Shown here: positions 59,806 through 64,000 of the stretch, in pieces
Position numbering within the stretch: the first letter of the stretch is position 1
Layout: each line of letters opens with the position of its first letter
Source: Sulfurimonadaceae bacterium
Lineage (GTDB): Bacteria; Campylobacterota; Campylobacteria; Campylobacterales; Sulfurimonadaceae
Reading direction: 5' to 3'
NCBI GenBank assembly: GCA_016744905.1
Contig: JADGDM010000006.1
Span: forward strand, 1 to 64,000
DNA: 64,000 bases
The notes under the pieces: model-generated
Told to the model about the DNA's origin: nothing
The model's database searches: none
The model's input: only the letters and a program-made list of their open reading frames with translations
Made by a program: the position numbers and the translations under genes

Positions 59806-62300
59806 TGCTTAAACAGGTCTACTCTCGCTTTATACTGCGTTATCCTAAACTGGTTATCGCATTTATCTTAATACTCACTGCTTTGATGGGAACCCAAGCC
59901 TTAAAACTCAAGGTGGATGCCTCCGCAGAAACACTTATTTTACATGATGATGTAGACCTTGTTTATACCCGTTTAATCAATAAACGCTACAGAACAACTG
60001 ACTATTTGGTTGTCACGTATAGTCCATTTAAACCCCTTCTTTCCCAAGAGATAGTGACTGATCTTACACAATTGAGTCAAGAACTTTTAGAGGTACAAGA
60101 TGTAGAATCCATCACCTCTATCTTAAATGTTCCTCTATTACAGAGCCCTCCTAAACCACTTACCGAACTCCTTAAAGATATTCCAGCTATTAATAAAGGC
60201 GGTGTTGACCTCCAGCTTGCAGCAGAAGAGTTTAAGGCAAATCCTCTTTATAGTTCAAACTTGGTTAATAAAGACCTAAGCACTACAGCCCTACTTGTCA
60301 ACTTTAAATATGATCATAAATTTTATGCCATGCTTGATGATATCAATCACTTGCGTGATCAAAAAAAACGATCTAAAGAGGAGAAACTCCATCTGAAGAG
60401 CTTGACCAATGAGTTTAAAGCCTACAGAGATATCCTTCGAATGCAAATGCATCAGAAAATTATTGATACCAGAAAAATACTAAATGCACATCAAGCACAT
60501 GCGGAACTGTTCCTTGGTGGGGCAGATATGATTGCAGATGATATGACAGGTTTTGTTGAACATGATCTTAAAACCTATGGTAGTATCGTTTTGTTACTGC
60601 TTATTTTTGTCTTATATTACGTATTTAGACGTATCCGATGGGTATTTTTACCTGTTTTAGTGAGTGCACTTTCTATATTAATGACCATAGGCTTTATGGG
60701 CCTAAATGAATGGGAAATCACGGTTATCTCTTCAAACTTTATTGCCTTGCAACTTATTTTAACTATCTCTATTATTATTCATCTTATTGTGCGTTATATC
60801 GAGTTGGCAAAAGAGTCACCGCAAGCAGACCAGTACGAACTTGTTTTACATACCACGCTATCCATGTCTAAACCGACATTTTTTGCGGTACTGACAACCA
60901 TTGCAGGTTTTGCATCTTTAATGCTCTCAGATATTAAACCCATCAGCGCACTAGGAATGATGATGAGTGTTGGTGTGAGTATCTCCTTAGTGACCACCTA
61001 TATTATCTTTCCAACTACCTCTATGTTAATGAAACGAACCCAGTACAATGAAGCGCACGAATCACACTACCCTTATATGCAATACATCTCAGATTTTATC
61101 GAAACACGCGGAAAAATCATCCTCTTTATCACGCTTCTCTTGGTGGCTTTTGCACTGAGTGGACGATCTAAACTTTTTGTAGAAAATAGCTTTATCAACT
61201 ACTTTAAACCCTCTACTGAGATTTATAAAGGAATGTTGGTTATTGATAAAGACTTAGGGGGAACCACCTCTTTAGACGTTAGTATCGACCTTCCTCCTGT
61301 AGAAGTAGACACCGCAGCGAGTAGTGATGAGGAAGAGGATGACGACTTTGATGAATTTGATGATGAACTCGAAGCACAGTCTTCACAAAAACAGTACTGG
61401 TTCACCAGTGAGCGTATGGAAGTTATCTCAAAAGTGCATAACTATTTAGAAAGTATTGAAGGTGTTGGAAAAGTTATCTCACTTAATACCCTTCTTGAAG
61501 TAGGTAAAACTTTAAATGAGGGAGAGTCGCTTGATAATTTTGAGCTTGCCCTACTGTATAAAGAGTTGCCCCAAGAGTTTGCAAACATAATTTTAAAACC
61601 TTATATTGATATTGAAAACAATCAGGTACGCTTTGCGATGCGTATTATTGACTCTTATCCTGATCTGCGTAGAAATGATTTGATTAAAGAGATCAAGCGC
61701 GCCTTGGTTGAAGATTATAATATAGAAGCGTCTCATGTGCACCTCTCAGGTATGATGGTCTTGTATAACAACATGCTTCAAAGTCTTTTTAGTTCACAAG
61801 TTGAGACCTTAGGCGCAATGGGCTTACTTCTCTTTGTGATGTTTATATTCCTTTTTCGCTCTATTTTTGTTGCCCTTATTGCGATGGTTACCAATCTTAT
61901 TCCTATTGGTATTGTTTTTGGATTTATGGGATGGTTCCATATTCCACTAGATATGATGACAATTACTATTGCGGCCATTAGTATGGGGATTGCTGTGGAC
62001 AATAGTATCCACTATCTTTACCGTTTTAGAAAACTATTACTCCTAGGAAACAGTTATATCGAATCGATGCATCAAGCACATGAAAGTATCGGCTACGCTA
62101 TGGTTTATACTTCAGCAACCGTTATCATAGGCTTTTTGATACTGCTTATTTCTGCGTTTATCCCTACCATCTATTTTGGTCTATTAACCGCTCTAACGAT
62201 GTTCTCTTCTATTACATTGACCCTCGTACTGTTACCTAAAATGCTTATTATGTTTAAGCCATTTAAGTGTGAGACTTTAGACAAACCCATCTTGAAGTAA
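59805..62300 (+). CDS. RND/MMPL-family lipid exporter-like permease
   Basis: This 831-residue inner-membrane protein has the two-fold MMPL/HpnN-like layout. A helix at about 14-33 is followed by a large periplasmic domain, five helices near 265-410 and a helix near 440. A second periplasmic domain follows, then five helices near 665-820 (AISMGIAVDNSIHYLYRF). An acidic tract DEEEDDDFDEFDDE lies in the second periplasmic domain (about residues 508-522) and resembles that of MlaA. By operon position it probably replaces the MlaFEDB ABC complex as partner of MlaC. It starts at TAATG, overlapping the mlaC stop. Confidence 0.88.
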   Translation: MLKQVYSRFILRYPKLVIAFILILTALMGTQALKLKVDASAETLILHDDVDLVYTRLINKRYRTTDYLVVTYSPFKPLLSQEIVTDLTQLSQELLEVQDVESITSILNVPLLQSPPKPLTELLKDIPAINKGGVDLQLAAEEFKANPLYSSNLVNKDLSTTALLVNFKYDHKFYAMLDDINHLRDQKKRSKEEKLHLKSLTNEFKAYRDILRMQMHQKIIDTRKILNAHQAHAELFLGGADMIADDMTGFVEHDLKTYGSIVLLLLIFVLYYVFRRIRWVFLPVLVSALSILMTIGFMGLNEWEITVISSNFIALQLILTISIIIHLIVRYIELAKESPQADQYELVLHTTLSMSKPTFFAVLTTIAGFASLMLSDIKPISALGMMMSVGVSISLVTTYIIFPTTSMLMKRTQYNEAHESHYPYMQYISDFIETRGKIILFITLLLVAFALSGRSKLFVENSFINYFKPSTEIYKGMLVIDKDLGGTTSLDVSIDLPPVEVDTAASSDEEEDDDFDEFDDELEAQSSQKQYWFTSERMEVISKVHNYLESIEGVGKVISLNTLLEVGKTLNEGESLDNFELALLYKELPQEFANIILKPYIDIENNQVRFAMRIIDSYPDLRRNDLIKEIKRALVEDYNIEASHVHLSGMMVLYNNMLQSLFSSQVETLGAMGLLLFVMFIFLFRSIFVALIAMVTNLIPIGIVFGFMGWFHIPLDMMTITIAAISMGIAVDNSIHYLYRFRKLLLLGNSYIESMHQAHESIGYAMVYTSATVIIGFLILLISAFIPTIYFGLLTALTMFSSITLTLVLLPKMLIMFKPFKCETLDKPILK

Positions 62301-63040
62301 TGCCACACTTTTATAATAACTTCGTACCTTATTATGATGCCTGGCTAAGCAGTGATCCTACCACTGCACCCTTAATAGAACACTATAAAGAAGCCATCCT
62401 TCAACATGATCCGCACACAACTATTATTTATCTCGGTCTTGCCACAGGACGTATTGCCAAAGAACTTCTAGAGAATACTCCTCATCAATTTATCGGTATC
62501 GACTACTCCGTAGCTATGATAGAGCATGCAAAAAAACATTTTCAAAGTCTCCATCTAGATAAACGTATACAATGTTTACATCAAGATATTCTCAGTCTTA
62601 CTATCCCAACATCCAAAAACCTTTTTCTTTTACCCTTACGTACCCTAGGACACTTTGTTGAATTGAAGGATAAAAAGTCTGCCCTACGCGCTATCTATGA
62701 AAGTATGGCAGAAGGAGAGCAACTTATTTTTGATATGGAGCTTTTTAATGAGAAGAGAGCTAAAGAGGTTCATGCACAGTATATGTGTGCGCATTATGAT
62801 GAGGAAAATAAACGTGTGCTTTACAATAAGTTTAGTTTTGATTTTCAAACACAACACATTGATGTTGATGTACAACATGCCACACTTCAAGACAATACGC
62901 TTGAGGATTTGGAAAAACTGAGTTATAACTTTAGTTGGATAACCCCCGCACAAACCCATACTCTACTTCATGAACTGGGTTTTAAAAACATTCATAACCA
63001 TCAAAGTGATACCTATCAACTATGGACTGTCACCAAGTAG
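62300..63040 (+). CDS. Class I SAM-dependent methyltransferase
   Basis: This 246-residue protein has the SAM-binding motif I YLGLATGRIAKELL (about residues 44-57), then IGIDYSVAMIEHAKKHF and LFLLPLRTLGHF. The usual Gly-x-Gly is altered to Gly-Leu-Ala-Thr-Gly. The substrate is unknown; operon position suggests a lipid, quinone or tRNA substrate. It begins at TAATG after the RND gene. Confidence 0.82.
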   Translation: MPHFYNNFVPYYDAWLSSDPTTAPLIEHYKEAILQHDPHTTIIYLGLATGRIAKELLENTPHQFIGIDYSVAMIEHAKKHFQSLHLDKRIQCLHQDILSLTIPTSKNLFLLPLRTLGHFVELKDKKSALRAIYESMAEGEQLIFDMELFNEKRAKEVHAQYMCAHYDEENKRVLYNKFSFDFQTQHIDVDVQHATLQDNTLEDLEKLSYNFSWITPAQTHTLLHELGFKNIHNHQSDTYQLWTVTK

Positions 63041-63042
63041 TG

Positions 63043-63048
63043 TATAAT
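63043..63048 (+). promoter_or_regulatory. -10 box of tsaD
   Basis: TATAAT lies 21 nt before the tsaD ATG, overlapping the end of the methyltransferase operon, with AGAGAG as ribosome site. Confidence 0.5.
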
Positions 63049-63068
63049 TTCATCAAAAAGAGAGTGTC

Positions 63069-64000
63069 ATGGTTTTAAGTATAGAGAGTTCGTGTGATGA
63101 CAGTTCCGTTGCCGTAACCCGTATCAAGGACAACAAACTTCTTTTTCACCGTAAAATTTCTCAAGAACTAGAACATGCAAAGTATGGTGGGGTGGTTCCT
63201 GAACTTGCTTCTCGTCTACACGCTGAAGCACTTCCACGAATACTTGAAGAGGCAAAAGAGTACTTTAGTGAACTCAAAGCTGTTGCGGTAACAAACTCGC
63301 CAGGATTGAGTGTGACACTCGTTGAGGGTGTAACCATGGCCAAAGCATTAAGCATCTCATTAAAGATACCTCTTATCGGTGTTGACCACTTAAAAGGTCA
63401 TGTCTATTCTCTTTTTATTGATAAACCAACACAATTCCCTCTCACCGTGCTTTTAGTCTCTGGTGGTCATACCCAAGTCATGGAAGTCCAATCCTTAGAA
63501 AAGATGGAAGTTGTCGCACGCACTCTTGATGATAGTTTTGGGGAAAGTTTTGATAAAAGTGCCAAAATGATGGGTCTGCCTTATCCTGGTGGTCCAGAGA
63601 TTGAGAAATTGGCAAAGGGTGCTGATCCACTTAAACATCCTTTTACTATCCCTATGTCTCAATCAAAATTAATTGCCTTCTCTTACTCCGGAATCAAAAA
63701 CGCCGTCAGACTGGCAGTACAAGAAGCTAAAGATGAAAGCGACTATCCAGATATCGCAGCCTCATTTCAACATATCGCCGTTGCACATCTGACACAAAAG
63801 TTAAAAAAGTATTTTAAAACACACGTTCCTAAAACCTTTGCCATTGTTGGTGGAGCGAGTGCAAACCTCTATTTAAGAGATAAAATCGAAGCCCTACTTA
63901 AACCACACGGCGCTTCTTTATTACTAAGTGAACTCAAGTATTGCTCCGATAATGCGGCAATGATTGGGCGCGTTGGTGTGGAAATGTATAGAGATAAAAA
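63069..64000 (+). CDS. tsaD: tRNA threonylcarbamoyladenosine synthase TsaD, 5' part
   Basis: About 310 residues are seen; the gene runs off the window. The sequence matches TsaD (YgjD/Kae1): [13 protein letters not shown] at the N-terminus, [17 protein letters not shown], the metal-binding [21 protein letters not shown] and [15 protein letters not shown]. TsaD transfers threonylcarbamoyl to A37 of ANN-decoding tRNAs. It is cytoplasmic. The cdsA-dxr-...-tsaD order resembles that in Campylobacter. Confidence 0.96.
   Translation, partial: MVLSIESSCDDSSVAVTRIKDNKLLFHRKISQELEHAKYGGVVPELASRLHAEALPRILEEAKEYFSELKAVAVTNSPGLSVTLVEGVTMAKALSISLKIPLIGVDHLKGHVYSLFIDKPTQFPLTVLLVSGGHTQVMEVQSLEKMEVVARTLDDSFGESFDKSAKMMGLPYPGGPEIEKLAKGADPLKHPFTIPMSQSKLIAFSYSGIKNAVRLAVQEAKDESDYPDIAASFQHIAVAHLTQKLKKYFKTHVPKTFAIVGGASANLYLRDKIEALLKPHGASLLLSELKYCSDNAAMIGRVGVEMYRDK

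Noticed and set aside
1-64000. CRISPR arrays, tRNA or rRNA genes, insertion sequences, prophage genes and toxin-antitoxin pairs.
   Set aside because: None seen on reading both strands. The repeats present are either short dispersed palindromes or the three RNA-like elements, which lack spacer-repeat periodicity.

Overview
The window looks like a chromosomal segment of a Campylobacterota (Epsilonproteobacteria), most like the Sulfurimonas/Sulfurovum group. This rests on the AT-rich base composition, histidine kinases with the AHQWRQPL-type H box, a sigma-54-type promoter in front of the hook gene flgE, a cdsA-dxr-...-tsaD block interrupted by an MlaA-MlaC-RND lipid-transport trio of the kind known in Campylobacter, and many chemoreceptor and c-di-GMP genes. 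No rRNA, tRNA, CRISPR array, transposase or phage gene was seen. Coding density is very high and many genes overlap by 1-4 nt.

Layout. 1-2000: the end of an HrpB-like helicase, an AraC/GyrI-like regulator and a VF530 protein, with three copies of a structured intergenic element that looks like a small-RNA family. 2074-6079: SPFH/NfeD pair, YgjP-like peptidase, and an argB-orf-arginine kinase operon. 6190-9630: a CBS-domain histidine kinase with its response regulator, and a DUF234 protein lacking a normal start codon. 9787-12056: an Omp85-like barrel, a secreted protein, a DksA/TraR-like protein and a 34-residue membrane peptide. 12191-17478: an ArsR-led operon (arsC, DUF318 permease, Cys-rich protein, thioredoxin-fold proteins, CcdA, CDF efflux pump, 2OG-Fe(II) oxygenase), then a small GNAT. 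17546-22154: flgE, a miniature LapA/RTX-like secreted protein, and thiG. 22276-27816: a chemoreceptor, the NAD(P)HX repair enzyme, and two paralogous outer-membrane proteins. 27847-31248: kdsD, an RluB-like synthase, yjbQ and rarA.

31330-38950 is rich in c-di-GMP and surface-sensing genes: a TonB receptor, a YfiR-like periplasmic protein and a GGDEF/EAL protein in one overlapping operon, then a pentaheme cytochrome, YajQ and an HD-GYP phosphodiesterase. 38947-46200: a HTH/coiled-coil protein, a CopD-like membrane protein, parvulin, a 7TMR-DISM kinase/regulator pair, and two lipoproteins in a conspicuously AT-rich stretch. 46206-54248: a radical-SAM protein and a SUV3-like RNA helicase, an MFS transporter, and two chemoreceptor genes with overlapping stop codons. 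54318-64000: rqcH-like NFACT gene, then the envelope operon cdsA-dxr-hydrolase-mlaA-mlaC-RND-methyltransferase and the start of tsaD.

Across the window, the palindrome AGCGCGCT (core GCGCGC) recurs far more often than base composition would allow, inside genes, on both sides of the window and in all three codon phases. This resembles a HIP1-type highly iterated palindrome. Together with the three-copy RNA element, it is the most novel-looking signal here. Several genes also appear to start as leaderless transcripts (-10 box, 6-7 nt, ATG).
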